From Ulota crispa (Eukaryota > Streptophyta > Bryopsida > Orthotrichales > Orthotrichaceae), in assembly GCA_963920765.1 (NCBI GenBank), contig OY987245.1, positions 15,888,727-15,952,726 on the forward strand: DNA of 64,000 bases. The letters are read 5' to 3'. Below the pieces are notes generated by a model. That model was not told the origin of the DNA and ran no database searches. It worked only from the letters and a program-made list of their open reading frames with translations. Position numbers and translations under genes: made by a program. How positions within the stretch are numbered: the stretch's first letter is position 1; each line of letters begins with the position of its first letter. Of the stretch, positions 46,031 to 59,823 are shown piece by piece.

Positions 46031-46488
46031 AAATTTCTGTTGATTTAAACAATGGTGTCCAAATCAACAGAACGTATTTAGTTTTTTACAGAATTCTGTT
46101 AAATTAGTCAATTAGCGTGGGCAAGTGCCCAAATCAACAAAAAACTGTTGATTTTCTGTTGTTTTGGAAGGAGTTTTCTACTAGTGTAAGCACACCTTTC
46201 TTTTTGAGTATAGCTTTAGAATGATAAAGGTAAAAAAAATCTTTTGATCAAAATTAAAAAATCAGCATTAAAAATCACATTTCATGCTTACAAGGGGTGT
46301 CCCATTAGCAATTTAGGATGTTGCAGTAGTAATTTCCTATAATAAAGGTGTGAATCTATTCCAAATACTAAAAAATCACCTCGTATTGTATCGGACTCAC
46401 CGACACGCTCAAATGTTAAGGGATTAAGATGTGAGTATTGTTAGTTTGTTTTTTTGCAACTTAATTGTTGGTGCCATGCCCCAAGCCT

Positions 46489-46885
46489 GTTATATATAGT
46501 ACCAGTAAGTATTTATATAGTGTGAAATGTCAAGAAATTAGTGTGGGGCAACCTAATCGCAATATTTAGTGTAGATTTCTCTACACTGAATATTGCATTT
46601 AGGTTGCCTTGACAATTAGGTTGCCTTACCCTAGTAAGTTACCTCATGATTCATCATTTGGCCACTTGGAGACGCATGGAACTCTCTAAATACTTGAATA
46701 GCACCTGGTTTATGACTTGGAAGCCGCTACTTTATCTTTTTGAAGCTTTATTGTTGTTGACAAGCCCTTCAAAAACTATTTATTGCAATAATTTTTAGTA
46801 AAAATTATTGCTGCTATAAATATTTATATAGTCTGAAATGTCAAAAAATTAGTGTGGGGCAACCTAAACGCAATATTCAATGTAG
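46489..46885. mobile_element. GCAACC-family MITE, one partial and one full copy head to tail
   Basis: A right half ends tatttagtgtag at 46574. Six bases later a full copy (46581-46885) starts ctacactgaatattgcattt and ends gcaatattcaatgtag. Where the two meet, the facing ends form a short hairpin around gtagatttctctac. Confidence 0.65.
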
Positions 46886-47894
46886 TAACTTGGTGATTCT
46901 AATGGGGCTATGCCGCTGTGGGGGGATGTTGCGATGCATGCCACGCATGATGATAGACACTTGTATGGATCCCTCACGGGCGCATCTCACCACTTTGCCG
47001 CAACAAATTTTTACATGGAAAAAAGGCATCAAGCATGCGTCGCAGTAGAAAATCCAGTTCTCCGTCACAATGCGAGCAAGCAAGCAAGCAATCTAAGCAA
47101 AGCACACTCAGGCACATCAGTGCCATCCAAATCCACAACTTACATAACATTGTTCACTTGGGTTTATTCCTCCCCCAGCGGTGGAGGGATATTCCTCCTG
47201 GTTATACGTGCAAGAGATTTTAGTTATAAATCTTGAAAGTCGACTAGTCCTTGGTCAGAGGTAGCGAATGGCATTTGCTGGGATCCTCATATTTGGGAAG
47301 AAGCAAAAGAGAACCCCACTGAAGGTTAACAATGTTATGTAATTACTTGTATTGCCGTGGATGGAGATCTTCAGTGAGATGGCCACTTCACACAGTTGGT
47401 TGCACCGATTTCCCAGCCTCCTGCCTCCGCCATCCCCATTGGTAAACACAAGAAGAACCCAGGCTTTCGTCCCCCTCTCCTTTCGTTTCAATTTCTCGTT
47501 GCCGCTAACTTTACTACAGCTGAGCAATGAGAAGCCAATCTACTGGATGTAAAGAGCATGTAACTTAAGGTGGCAATAAACAATTCACAGCAGGTATGCG
47601 TACAATGCCAATTGGCATTTTAGTCGACGCTTTAAGATTTATTGTTCGACTTGTTGTTGTAATTTGTGTTTTGAAGAGTTTGCGTTGTTGCGCTGTTGTT
47701 CTGTATGTATAGTTTGAGATTCTTTTTCTATAATGGAGTGGCAGAGTGAGGGTGAGTCGAGGTGGTGATGGTAAGAGGCAGACAGGGAGGGAAGGAGAAG
47801 AATTCTATCGATTTTTTTGTTGTGGGACTAGAGTGCAGGGTGGTCTGGTTGCCTCCCCTTCCGAATTAGGGTTTCCGGCCCTCACTCCCCTGCA
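46886..47894. other. Presumed upstream region of the SPATA20-like gene
   Basis: GC content rises toward 47895. No supported gene was found; open frames at 46854-47236 and 47255-47552 carry no recognisable domain. Confidence 0.45.
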
Positions 47895-50800
47895 ATGCTG
47901 GCCAGGCAGAGCCACGTTGTAGTGTCGCGGGGGATTTGTTGCATTCGAAGGGCGCGTTATCCAAAGAGATCGTCCTTTGCGCTTTTGAGTGGCAGGCCAG
48001 GTGTTGTTGCTGCTGCTGCAACTGGAGCGTCGTCGTCTTTGTCTTCCTCCTCCAGTTTGCGAACTTCGAAGCTTTTTAGTTCCCGGATTGGCGAAGAGGC
48101 GCCATTGAGCGGTAGGAGTTTCTGGACGAGCTCAGCGAGGATGGCGGGAGTGAATGATGGAGACGAAGGCTCCGCATCGCATAAACACACCAATCGTCTT
48201 GCAAAGGAGCACAGCCCTTACCTTCTCCAGCATGCGCATAATCCTGTAAGCTTAGCTTAAGACTTGAGTTGCGTTTTGCTTGTCTTACCGGAAATGTGCT
48301 TTATGTGTCAATTGGATGACCTGAATTATTATCACATATTTAATGAATCTGAAGTGCCTTATCAAATATGTAGTTTTGGTATTACTAGTATGACCTGTGT
48401 TGTTGCTAAGGCTGTTGTGGTCAGCTATGCTCCAACTCTATTTTTGTTTGTTGTTCTGGGATTCTTGCTCTGCAATTTTGTAGTTTTATTACCAAGACGG
48501 ACACAACATCACGGTTCTTTGTACTCCAAAGTCCCAGCCCGTATAGATTTTAGAATGCCATTCTAAATTGCCTTATTCTCTAGGCTAATTTTGACACCGC
48601 CAACAGTGTGAATTGTTTAATATGATCTTTGTTGTTGCCCCCATTTCAAATCCCCTACTTGCAACAGATTTTGTATCTTTTATAATCCTTGATGTCAAAA
48701 ATATATTCAACTCCAGTATCTTGTGGTTCCAATTGGTGTGAACTGCTTCAATGTGCACACATCCTACTTTAGGGCTTGTCGATTCTACCAAAAACACCCT
48801 TGTGTACTATAAGTCAGCTTTAATGCATAGTTCTCAAAGATCATGAGATCCTTTTTAGGGTTTTTCATCCTATAGCTTGTGAGAAGTAGAGGCAATATTA
48901 CAATCGGCAATTATTATGGTTGTTTATTGAGAGGATTCGTTGGTAATTTGGAAGCAGAGGTATCTAATAATCTTTTGTTGTAGTCTGTATTGTGAGGCAA
49001 GGGTTGTAATTGATGTCTTTAGAGGTGCAGGTGGATTGGTATCCATGGGGCGAGGAAGCTTTTGCTAGAGCACAAGCTGAGGACAAGCCAATTTTTCTCT
49101 CAGGTAGTAGTTTTTCTTTTACAGCATGGCTTCATGTAGACATTGTAATTCATTTTACCTTCATATACTTGCTAGCGCAATTAATATATCACGTTGAATT
49201 TTGAAATTGATTGTACAATAATTGCCTCCTTGTCTTTTTTTGTGGGTGAAGTAATTCTGATTTGTGAAGGTCAATTTGATTCAGAAAATTTATTTTGAGA
49301 TTTCTAGTTTTAGATTTGTAGTTCTGGTAGCTCTTCCGCATGAATATTGGCGTTAAGTTTAGCTCATTTATGCATTTCCGGTAGTCTCCTTAGAGTGGAC
49401 TATGTTTAATTGGATAGGTTTGGTTCTTGATTCTCATGTTTTACGCTGTTTGTTTCTAGTATGCATACAAGCTTATGTAGAAGTGAATACTACCATTTTG
49501 ATGTTTTTATTTCTGACACTTGTGTTTGTGTTGTGGTCAATGGTCTGGGGTTTTGATGTTCAAGTCGGTTACAGCACCTGCCACTGGTACGCTTCTTTTC
49601 CGGCTGCAGTCTTTACTTGTGCCAACGTCTTAAAGGAGAAGCAAGATTTTTTCTTCTTCTTTTTCCAATCAGTTGTATAATGGCATTTTAGCCTTATCAA
49701 TCAGCAGCATACAACATACATGAAAAGAAGCCAAGTAGTCTTGCATGTCTTAGTGAGACATTGGCACTTTTAGGACATCTATTATGTACTTTCCCTGAAT
49801 TTGTAAGTTTGCTCAATTTCTGATGTTATTAGAGAAGGTAATGGTGGGGGAATACCCTCAAACCAACCTATCAAAGACTTAACCGCTAACTGCCTAAATG
49901 GCCGAAAGTGGCCGCTTCAAAATCTACAAGCGTTGAAATGGATCATTTAAAAACCTGCAATGAAGGTAATAAAAGGTACTGTTAAGGTATCCTACCTTAC
50001 GTTTCTGCACAATAGAAACAGGTCTTTGGAGTCACTACAAACTCCTATGAGCTTCCAAAGTGGATCTTCTGTTCAAGCTTGCACGCTTTAGGGCTGAGTG
50101 AATAAATGGCCAAAGAAAAGTGGTTATCTATAGGAGTTAAAATGAATTATATAAGAAGATCAAAACAAGATGCCTTAATATATCAATGGAAAGAGAAAAC
50201 CTTGCCTTGCATTTTGGAATGTTAACTTTTCTCGTTATAACTTAAATTATTATGCTATGAATTTCCAAAGTGGCATCTCTATTTACAGTTCAAGCACTTC
50301 GGGTTAAATAAATTCTTTTCAGGTGCCATGTTATGGAGGTGGAATCGTTTGAGAATGAAGATATTGCTAAGCTCCAGAACGAATGGTTTATCAACATTAA
50401 GGTAAGCTCATGTGCTCGCATCGTGTTCTAGGTTTAAACTCGGTCATTATGACGTGTAGTTACCTTGGCGAACATTTAGCTGGGTCTTACGAGGATGGGC
50501 TAGCGTGGTACCACTAGCGACAAATTTTGATGTGAAACGGACTAACCTAAATGAGCTGCTGGAGTTGTTTTGCAGGTTGATAGAGAAGAACGGCCTGATG
50601 TCGATAAGGTTCGCTTTTCCCTGTCCTTGCTACGAAATTATATTGCGTCAGTTTTGTTATAACTATTGATCAGTAAATAGAATTTTGTATTATATGTCGC
50701 CTAGTGGGAGGCAGGAGTAGCATAGACCTGTTGTTCAAACCAGCATTCTATTGGTTTGAAAAGCAATGGAGCTCTATTCAAAGTGTAGAGCACTCTATTG

Positions 50801-53800
50801 TAGTTGTTTAAACCAGAGGTCTATGATGTTAACTCGGAGTAGAACTTTTTTGTATATTTCTTATCAAACCTTATTTAGGACGGCTTGCATGGCCTAGCTA
50901 TTGTTCCAACCATATCACATTCCCTATTTGCTTAATTTCGTAGGGTTTGTGGTTTATGAGGGCCTTCAAAGAGCGCCCTAACCCAAAAATATGGGCCTGC
51001 AAAACTTTGAACCTGAAGGAAGAAACCCTAGAGTATGCTGGGTTTCCTCCTTTGGATCTTCTGTGGTACAAATTATCCCGTGGTGGAGATGGAGGAACAA
51101 GCAAACGAATTGGAAGGGCAGCTACTTTTTCTAATTGACAAGATTATTGCCCGCAGGTCTATATGACATATGTACAAGCTTCTCAAGGAGGTGGAGGATG
51201 GCCCATGAGTGTGTTTCTTACCCCTGAGTTAAAGCCTATCGTAGGTGGCACGTACTTTCCTCCAGACGACAAGTACGGGCGTCCTGGCTTTAAAACTGTG
51301 CTAAAGTGAGTATATTTTCTGTCCTTCATACATTTTATAGACGTGGGCGTTATAAATGACTTATATCTCATGTCTTGATTCCTCAATTTCTAACATTTAA
51401 GCTGAAGGAACAAAATGTTGATCATCTTGTTGATCTCTGATTCTGGAGATGCTGAGAAAATCTTCCTGACTATCTCTCCTTCAACTTTACAACCGTTGAT
51501 GGCTTCATGGCCCATAGAATACGGACTCTTGTCATCTGTTCATTTGATTTTTTTCTTCTAGACGTGTTAAAGAGGTATGGGAGTCAAAGAAGGAGTTACT
51601 GCGAGAAACAGGAAAGCAGGTTGTGCAACAACTAGCTGAAGCTACTGCTGCAGTGGCCCCTAGTCCAGAGCTCACTGAGAGCAGCGTTCCTGCTCAAGCT
51701 GTCTCACTTTGTGCTATTCAGGTCCTTCCTTACTTCTCTACATGAACCATTTGTTTGCATCTTATATCTGTAAGATCTTACCCGCATTTGAGAACTTGGA
51801 GAAAGGAGGTCTGTGGTCATATATAAATGTAAGGTAGAGGATACTATTTGCGTTGCTTCAAATTTTCAACATTTCTAGGAGTGTGCTTTTGGGGGATCAT
51901 TATAAACTTGTGGAGGGATCCTGTGTATAAGAGCCAAATCCGTTGAGGTCAAATTTTGATTCCTATGTATGAATTTTTTCTGCAATTTTAATTTGGGAAG
52001 TTGTGTAATTCTACAAATGCCAGCAGAGAATTCCAGTTCCCTTCAAAGACCTGTGATCATATACCACTTTAGCCAGGTCATGCTGACATCACATGCTAAT
52101 CAAAGACCAACCGAGTGTAGGAATACATGAGTTGTAGTTTGTAACAGCGGTTAATACATGAAATGGGACGAGGCCTCTAATGCCTTTAATATCCTCTATT
52201 TTGAAAGCTCAATGTTTAACATAGAGCTAAATATCACTTGTTAATATAATTTTTGGGTGGAGAACACACGCTCGGGTTTGATCTTGGTTGGAGAATCATG
52301 CTCATTCTTCATGCGTTGAGAGTCCATTGTGCTGTATATTTTCTGATGAAGAGGAAATTTGTGATGTGGCTGCAGCTTTCCAAGGGATTTGATGCTAAAT
52401 TGGGGGGTTTTGGAGGAGCTCCCAAGTTTCCTCGACCTGTAGAGGTAGCCCTTATGATGAGAAACTATAAGCGTTTGGAGCAGCAGGGTAAAGACCCTGC
52501 TGCCACACGAGCACTTGAGATGGCTCTCTTCAGCCTGCAATGCATGGCAAACGGTGGGATGCATGATCACGTTGGGGGCGGATTCCATCGTTACAGTGTG
52601 GATGAGTACTGGCATGGTATGCATCCCCTAACTGAAGGATCTTGGGTTGCAAATAAAACTTAATTGTATTGAAATACGTGGATTCTTCACTTTGATAAAG
52701 TTTGCTATAAAAAGAGGAAATGGAAGTTTAGTAATCTGAAGTTATTAGTGCCGTCAAAGTTTTGAAAGTATATTAAATTTTGTTAATTCAATTTAGAAGT
52801 TTGAACAATTATAATGGATAACAAATTCCATTTTTACGTGTTGAATCTTGACATAATTGAATAAAAGCTTATGTAAGTGTATGAACAAAGAAGATGGAAA
52901 TTGATGCCAAGGACGTCAAAATTTTCCCAAATAGTATGTTTATAACATCGAGTAATTTGCAATTTTTTTCTCATGTGAAAAACTTGACAAAACTGACCTA
53001 GATATAAAATTTTCAACTTTGTTATTTATTTGAAATTTAAGCCTGTGTTGTTGTTATTCATTATTATTTAGCATTAATTATCAGTTGGATGATGAAGATT
53101 TGTTGCATGGTGGCTTCTTAGAGAGAGGTTGTTTCTATATTGTGATATCATGGTCCTTTAGGGGTTATTTGATGTCTGTTTCCATCATGCCCTAAGTTGG
53201 CCTAGTTTTTTTCGTGACAAGTATTTACGAAGGTGATCAGGGTTGTATGTCTAGAACGTGAACATCTGGCCTACATATACTACGTTTGGAAGAGACATGC
53301 CGTTTACTTCATTATTATTTTGATCTTTATTCTTCTGGACGTGCAATTTTTTTTCAGTGCCTCACTTTGAAAAAATGCTGTACGACCAAGCCCAGCTCGT
53401 GAACGTGTATTTGGATGCTTTTGCTTCTGTAAAAGACCATACATACTCGTATGTGGCTCGAGATGTTCTGGACTACCTTATTCGTGACATGACCCATCCC
53501 GAAGGAGGAATTTACTCTGCTGAAGATGCAGATAGTGCTGAGACTACAAGTTCTACTAAAAAGAGAGAGGGCCTCTTCTACATCTGGACTCTGCAAGAGG
53601 TCAGCTTCGTCATGACCTACACCTTGAGTTTTGCAACCATCTGCAGATATATGTCCTTGTATTTAGCTATTCATGTCGAGGAAGTTGGAAGCAATGGGCA
53701 AGCACGAATGTGATTGTTTAAATGAAACAGCATAATAAAAATGGTTGGAGTTGCGATCCAGATAATTTCTGTTTCAGGAACTTTTGGACAACATCAGAAG

Positions 53801-56800
53801 AGAACCTTCTCCATGTTTTGTGGGGAGATAATCCAATAATCGTACAGAGGTCTCCCTATGTATCACAGGGAGACCTCTGTATGATCATGGGAAGACCTCG
53901 TCAGAAATTATGGAGAAGATTCTCTTTATGATGGTATCTAAAAGTTTCTGTATTGTTTACTCTTGATTTTTCTGATTTCCTTGTTCAACCAGTGTTCTTG
54001 TGTTGTGTTAAAAGCTTATATTTCAGCGTTCAAAATGTATGATTTGCATTAGGCCACTTGTATTCCAGGAATTTTATTTATGGCATACCTTCTACTAAGC
54101 ATTTGATTAGGATTCGTTTGTGTCATTTAGATTTGGGGATCAAGGTTTTACGGTAATTTCAGTCCGCAATTTACACTTCAGATACTTATTAAAAAAATTG
54201 TTTTATGCACAGATCGAAGAGGTACTTGGAAAGGAGAGGGCTCAAATGTTCATTGCATACTACTACGTAAAAGCTGAGGGAAACTGTGACCTTTCAAGAA
54301 TGAGTGACCCCCATGGAGAATTTGGTGGTAAGAATGTGCTTATCAAACGGCCTACGGTTGATGTAGCAGCCAAGTTTGGGAAAACGGCTGAAGAGATTGC
54401 TCAATACATGGGTGAATGCAGGACTCAGCTCCATGCCTCTCGAGCCTTGCGACCTCGTCCACATCTTGATGATAAGGTCATTTTCTCCATCTTCGTATCT
54501 CCTGTTGGGTGATTATATTGAGTTTTTGTGTCTCAAAGACCTTAATTTGTTGTCTCTACTTTCAAGTGGAGAGCCCAAGTAATGGCCAAAAAATTATTAG
54601 GTCAAGGTTCCCACTGAAAATGAGATGTGTGCTACAAACAATTGTAGTATGTTGGGTCCAGCATTCCAAAGAACGAATGAATTTCTTTGTCTAATTGAAG
54701 TGTGACATGTGGTTATAGGATTAATGGCATGCTTAAGATTCGTAGTTAGGGGGTTCTTAAACTTCCAAGTAGTGAGAATTATACATGGAAATCTTTGAGG
54801 ATTATATGGAAAGAGAGACGTTAAAATTGTGTATTTCTATTTAGGTAGAGACACTTCCGAACAGCTGCTTTTAAATTCAACCCCGAGGCGTTTCAGGATC
54901 TGATATGATTACGCTCTTGCCTGTTTACCGCATGTTGGCGTATTTGGCGGGTTTTTCACTATAATTGTGTTGGCATAGATGTAGCTCAATTTGTCAGAAA
55001 TTAATTACAGATTGTTTTCTTTCGAATCAGGTGATTGTCGCTTGGAACGGTCTCGCAATCTCTGCCTTCGCAAGGGCTTCTCGCATTCTCCTCACTGAAC
55101 CGCCTGGTGTTCGACACGAATTTCCTGTTACTGGGTGTCACGTGCGTTTATCTTCCAATTGCTCTTCTTTTGAAACATTCTTACTTAGTATGTACCGAGT
55201 GTTACCTGGTATCATTGTTTTCTGTTATCTAATCTTGTGAGGCATTCAACAAAATAAGTAAAACTAGACTATTTGAAGAATTTAAAAGGGAACAGTCTCT
55301 TTGGTTCAGAGAGAGGTATCCTCTTAGCCATTGTGATGATTTAGAGGTCTTGTACAGGAAGGTCCATGTATGATCACAGTGATCAGAAAGAAACCTCCCA
55401 TTGAATCATGACAAAGATCCTCTTTGTGATGTTGTCAATAAGTTATTGAAACCAAGTAATTTTAATGAAAATACTATATTTTTTGCAATACTAAAGGTTA
55501 TCCCATGTCCTCTTTAAAATCAGTGGTGGTAATGTGAAGCTGATGAGTTGTGTTGGCAGCGCAGCCAAAGGAGTACTTGACAGCGGCAGAGCGTGCAACA
55601 TTTTTTGTTAAATCTAAGTTGTACAATGAGAAGACCAAAAGATTAACACGCAGCTATCGAAATGGACCTTCTAAAGCCCCTGGTTTTCTGGATGACTATG
55701 CTTTTCTTATAGCTGGCCTTTTAGATTTATTCGAATGTGGGGGCGATTACAAGTGGCTCCAGTGGGCCCTTGAACTTCAATCTTCCCAGGTGGGCCTTTT
55801 TGGTGCTTCGCTCCTTAGCAATGTTAGGACTACTATCATTGAAATTGGACGCTAATCTCTTACAACCAAAAGTTTGTAACTATGAGACGAATGGATTAGT
55901 GATATTGTCAAGCCTCCATACGTTAGAACGTCTATATTAGTTGTCATTTTGCTACTCTCACCAATCATTCAATGAATTGTTTATGTAGCAACGGTTAGAC
56001 TTTTTGTACCCCTGCTAGTGTTGTATAGGTTAAAAGTAAAATCTTAATTATTCTAGTGGTTCAAGGTGAAAACAGAGACATTATGTATGAAAAATGAATG
56101 AAAATTGATGAAAACGGATTTGAGAAGGCCTTTATTCAACAACGACAATTGTGTTATCTACTAAAAGAACTTGGTTTTTTTGACACTTCCAGGTTTCTTA
56201 ACTTTTTTTGACTTTCCAACTGCTAACTGATATGTAGATCTGACTTTCCTCTTGGCACAGGATGAACTATTTTTAGATAAAGAAGGCGGAGCATATTACA
56301 GCACTCCAGAGGGTGACCCATCCATCCTATTCCGGATGAAGGAAGACTACGATGGTGCTGAACCATCTGGAAACTCTGTGACCGCCCAAAACCTTCTTCG
56401 ACTGTCATTGTTGGTGACAGGGGATCTTTCCGAAAGCTTTCACAATTCAGCTGAACATCTTCTGGTAATGCACTAAGACCTCTTTAGTATCGCAGCCTAA
56501 GTACCGAAAATTTACGTAGTCATCTACATCATTGTGATACTCAATAATGTTGTGTGTAGAGGTGGCCATAGAGCAGTACTTGGGGATCACAGGGGTTACG
56601 AAGGTTATCCGATCTCTTTCACATTTGTGAAATCCTACTTATAGTGACAGAATAGCGTGTGATAGTGAGAGTACATAATCGAATATGTTTCTTGTGCCGT
56701 AGGTTTGGCGAGATAGAAGAGGATGTGATATTAGAGAAGTTGATATTAAAGAGGTCTGGAAGGATGATAACATGTGCCTTTGTCATTGTAACACGTCATA

Positions 56801-58094
56801 GCATCGATACATGAATCTTTTATGATTTTACGGGGAACAGATTGCCTAACTGTCCATTACAAACACCGCCTGTAGAACCTGCAGCTGTTTGTGGGTGAAG
56901 TTCGCAATGGGAGAGAGGGAAGGTGTGGGTTATCCATGGCTGTAGTCTAATCGACTAATTACATATTTTTTCAGTTAGTGACATAATTTCCATGATACAG
57001 CAAAATTGGGTGGGGAAAAGACTCAGGTTAGTTAGATGGGTTAAGTCTGATTGGTACTTTCTCATGTTGAATGCATTTTGTATGCAGGCTGTTTATGAAC
57101 AAAGGGTGAAAGAGGTGGCCATGGCTGTGCCCCTTCTTTGTTGTGCATTTGATTCGTTCAATGTTGCTGCTAAGCGCCAGGTTATCATTGCTGGTGCTCG
57201 GAATGCAGCAGATAGTGAGGCTCTTATGACTGCTTGCCATGCTCCCTTTGACCCTGACAAAACTGTAAGTAACCGTAATTGCCGTCGTCGGAGCTCACTC
57301 TTTCTACAATCTTTTCTAAAGTCTGGGACCCATAAACCAGTTGGGTTCCTTAATCTGTTCTTAACCAAAAATATCCTTTTAGATAGGGACAGCTTAAGGA
57401 ACCTAGTCAGTTCATGGAATCCTTACCTTTTTATTTTACCTTTTGGCTGATTCCAATTTTGTCACATAGTGGATGGTTGCTGTTTATACCCAATTTTGGT
57501 TTTGAAAATGAGTTTTATCGTTTTATTTTGACCTATTGAGATAATCGAGGTTATCAGATATTTACATTTGTTTTCCTTTCAGATTAATTATTTTTCAAGT
57601 AATGAGCATTTTGTTTATTGCACTTGTAAGCTCTATGATCTAAATTGTCCAACAATCGGTGATCTTGATAGAACACTAGGTAGATATTTTCTGTCATTTT
57701 AGCCTTAAGTAGGGTTGAGTACTCTAAGTTGTTAGAGTTGAAGTCTAATTCTCACATGCTGGTGAAAATGGTGTCAACGTTGAGTAGAATAATGGAAAGA
57801 TAAGAGGTTCATTTATATTATATAGCTGCGGTTTATTTATTTATTTTTGTTTTTTTGCAGGTGTTCCTGATTGATGAAACGAATACCGAAGAAAGGGCTT
57901 TCTGGCAGTCAGTCAACCCTGTTGCGCTCGCAATGGCACGGAGGAGCCCAGATGGAAAAGCGTTGGCCTACGTGTGCCAGAACTTCACATGCCAAGCACC
58001 ACTGTCCGACCCTAGTGCACTGGAGCAGCTGTTGCGGCAAACATTTACAGGGCCCAAGATAACTTCATTCAAATTAGGATCAGTGACAAAGTAA
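47895..58094 (+). CDS. SPATA20/DUF255 thioredoxin-domain protein, 15 exons
   Basis: Homologue of SPATA20/YyaL-type proteins: a DUF255 thioredoxin fold followed by a six-hairpin glycosidase-like domain; its biochemical role is unsettled. Exons: 47895-48245, 49031-49103, 49565-49586, 50323-50401, 50576-50608, 51157-51305, 51562-51721, 52376-52616, 53358-53599, 54213-54476, 55031-55141, 55565-55789, 56261-56464, 57088-57264, 57861-58094. All are GT-AG and phase-consistent, giving 854 aa. Signature runs are [28 protein letters not shown], the CxxC motif [62 protein letters not shown] and [14 protein letters not shown]. The first ~80 residues are basic and Ser/Ala-rich, suggesting organelle import. 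The CxxC is divided between exons 3 (only 22 nt) and 4. Introns 9 and 11 hold related fold-back MITEs. Confidence 0.93.
53777..53952. repeat. Fold-back MITE in SPATA20-like intron 9
   Basis: Inverted arms run from caggaacttttggacaacat to the complement ending in aaaagtttctg, with a central perfect stem built of cagaggtctccct and its complement. A diverged relative lies in intron 11 (about 55275-55450; shared gatcctctttgtgatgttgt-like end). Confidence 0.6.
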
Positions 58095-59457
58095 GTCAAA
58101 AGGGAAGGAAAATTTGTTTTACATGTGTGCTTTGCAAGTAATCATAGGGTCCACAATGTAAAGTTGTCTCTTATTCTTATTTTGTGGTTGTGTAGGCCCT
58201 TTTTCTCAATCGCAAAACCAATGGTTCACCTTAACTGATATTGGCCAATTTGACGGTGTTCAGTGGCATGTGTTCATGTACAGGAAAAATGGTTAAATCC
58301 AAATGTTATTTAGAAATGATATGCTTATAAACTATATGAAAGTCGAGTATGTCAATACATTTTAAACTAATGCTTGTGAGTCTTTTATGCTGCTCCTTTC
58401 AATGTTGCCTGTGTCGTCTTTCATAGCATCTTCTGTTTCCAATTGGTCTTCATCCCTTCACCTGGATACAGACATCCGTGTGTGTAAATGAAAGCTGTGG
58501 TCATAAATCCCTGAAAAGCCTAAGCTTTAGGCTTTATTAGCTCCCTTCAACTATTGGAAAGTCTTAAGCATAAAACCTCCTGAATGCGAGTAATCTGATA
58601 ATTTATAAAGAATTTGACATTTGTGTACCCAAATCAGTTATAGATTGAGTGTTTGAAAGTTGTGCCTGATAATTGAAAACTACAGTTCCAGCCAATATTC
58701 TATTCTGAAAGGTGCAGTGTGGATAAATTGAACTTTGCTTCACTGAAGGGAAACAAAAGTGTTACTTTGTAATTGAACGGTTAGCCTCAAAACTAGTGGA
58801 CAAATGAAGGATTAGCTTTTGGGTGGGGACAAATGGGTTGTGACGATGTCACAAACGAATGATGGCTTGGGCTTTGGGTTTGTGGCCACCTTTGTGGTTA
58901 CCTAGCTAGGCCCTTGGTTAGGCGAATTGTATGATCTTTCTAATTGTATGAATAAAGGTTCTCTTGTATGGATAAAGGTTTTTCCAACATACTTTAATTA
59001 AGTTCATACTAATTCTCTTGCTAGTGTCATGGATTTTGTTTATTTAAGATCACTTATATATTATGAGTAGCAACTGTAATGGTATTCAAGCAAAACCTTG
59101 TCAATGTCACTATTTCAAACACCTAAATACATATGATTGAGTGTAGATTGGTAGCACTGGCAATATGTAGTGGGGCACGTATATATATTTTTGAATAAAA
59201 ACTAAATAAGAGTTAAAGGTTTGTTAAGAAGTTTGAAAACAATAAATGAATTCTTCACATTTACATTTTGTATTACAAGCATTAGTATGCAGTTCATTTT
59301 TGTACAACTTTTTGCGACATACTTGATGGTGAGAGTATAAGGTGAGTTTTAAGCTAAACTTGTCCATTCTATAAGATTGGAATGAAAGATGTAACATCAG
59401 AGATCTTTATGTGATATTATAAGGATTTTTCAAGGCTAAAATCATATTGAGATTTAA
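58095..59457. other. 3' region of SPATA20-like gene and intergenic DNA
   Basis: No further gene was recognised. The first part is presumably 3' untranslated sequence. Confidence 0.5.
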
Positions 59458-59819
59458 CCCTTAAATGCAAGGTTGGTCAATGACCAACCCAGCTACATTA
59501 CTCTCTATAGTAGCAGCAAGTGTCCAACAATTATAATATTATTTTTTGATATTGTAAAAGTCAATAGTGTGTGGTGTCCCTGTGAAAATTGCAAGAAGGG
59601 CAGCTAGGGACCTAACATTGTGTTTTTGAATTTTCTCACAATTTGGGTTACCCAAAAATATGAGTGTATCTTGTAATGAGATGATTTTTTGCATTCCATG
59701 ATGGATCATGTGTTTTCAATCACTTTTGAAAAAAAATCAAAGGAAGAATAGCTTTTTTTGTAGTATAAAATCTTTTTTTGGAGTTCGAGGCCAAAATTGT
59801 CCTCCTTAGTGTTTATGGG
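59458..59819. mobile_element. 362-bp TTAA-flanked element
   Basis: TTAA is at 59454-59457 and 59820-59823. The ends cccttaaatgcaagg and ccttagtgtttatggg are imperfect inverted repeats. It is homologous in inverse orientation to 26364-26720. Confidence 0.7.
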
Positions 59820-59823
59820 TTAA

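Larger units (their letters stand above)
42413..46186. mobile_element. CACTA element, 3.77 kb, TSD TAA
   Basis: The left end cactagtagaaaattcagc and the right end ggagttttctactagtg are inverted repeats. Subterminal caacag/ctgttgattt motifs recur on both sides, as in CACTA elements. The flanks are taa on both sides (42410-42412, 46187-46189). No transposase frame is visible; the interior holds a fold-back repeat, a tRNA-like segment and a tandem array. It is therefore non-autonomous. Confidence 0.85.
42164..46337. mobile_element. Mutator-like MITE (9-bp TSD), second layer of the nest
   Basis: The ends are ggaattactactgcaacacc and the complement of ggaaattactactgcaacat, with inverted similarity over about 60 bp. 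The target duplication is a perfect 9 bp, tataataaa (42155-42163 and 46338-46346), characteristic of Mutator-like elements. Without the CACTA element inside, it is only about 400 bp and has no coding capacity. Confidence 0.85.
42015..46423. mobile_element. TTAA-flanked element (outermost layer of a four-level nest)
   Basis: TTAA is at 42011-42014 and 46424-46427. The element starts cccttgaatgaccacatgg and ends gctcaaatgttaaggga. Subtracting the Mutator-like insertion and its 9-bp duplicate leaves 226 bp, identical in length to its relative at 23392-23617. Confidence 0.8.

Noticed and set aside
46854-47236. Overlapping open frames in a GC-richer patch before the SPATA20-like gene
   Set aside because: No domain, no splice-consistent partner, and the start falls inside a MITE end.
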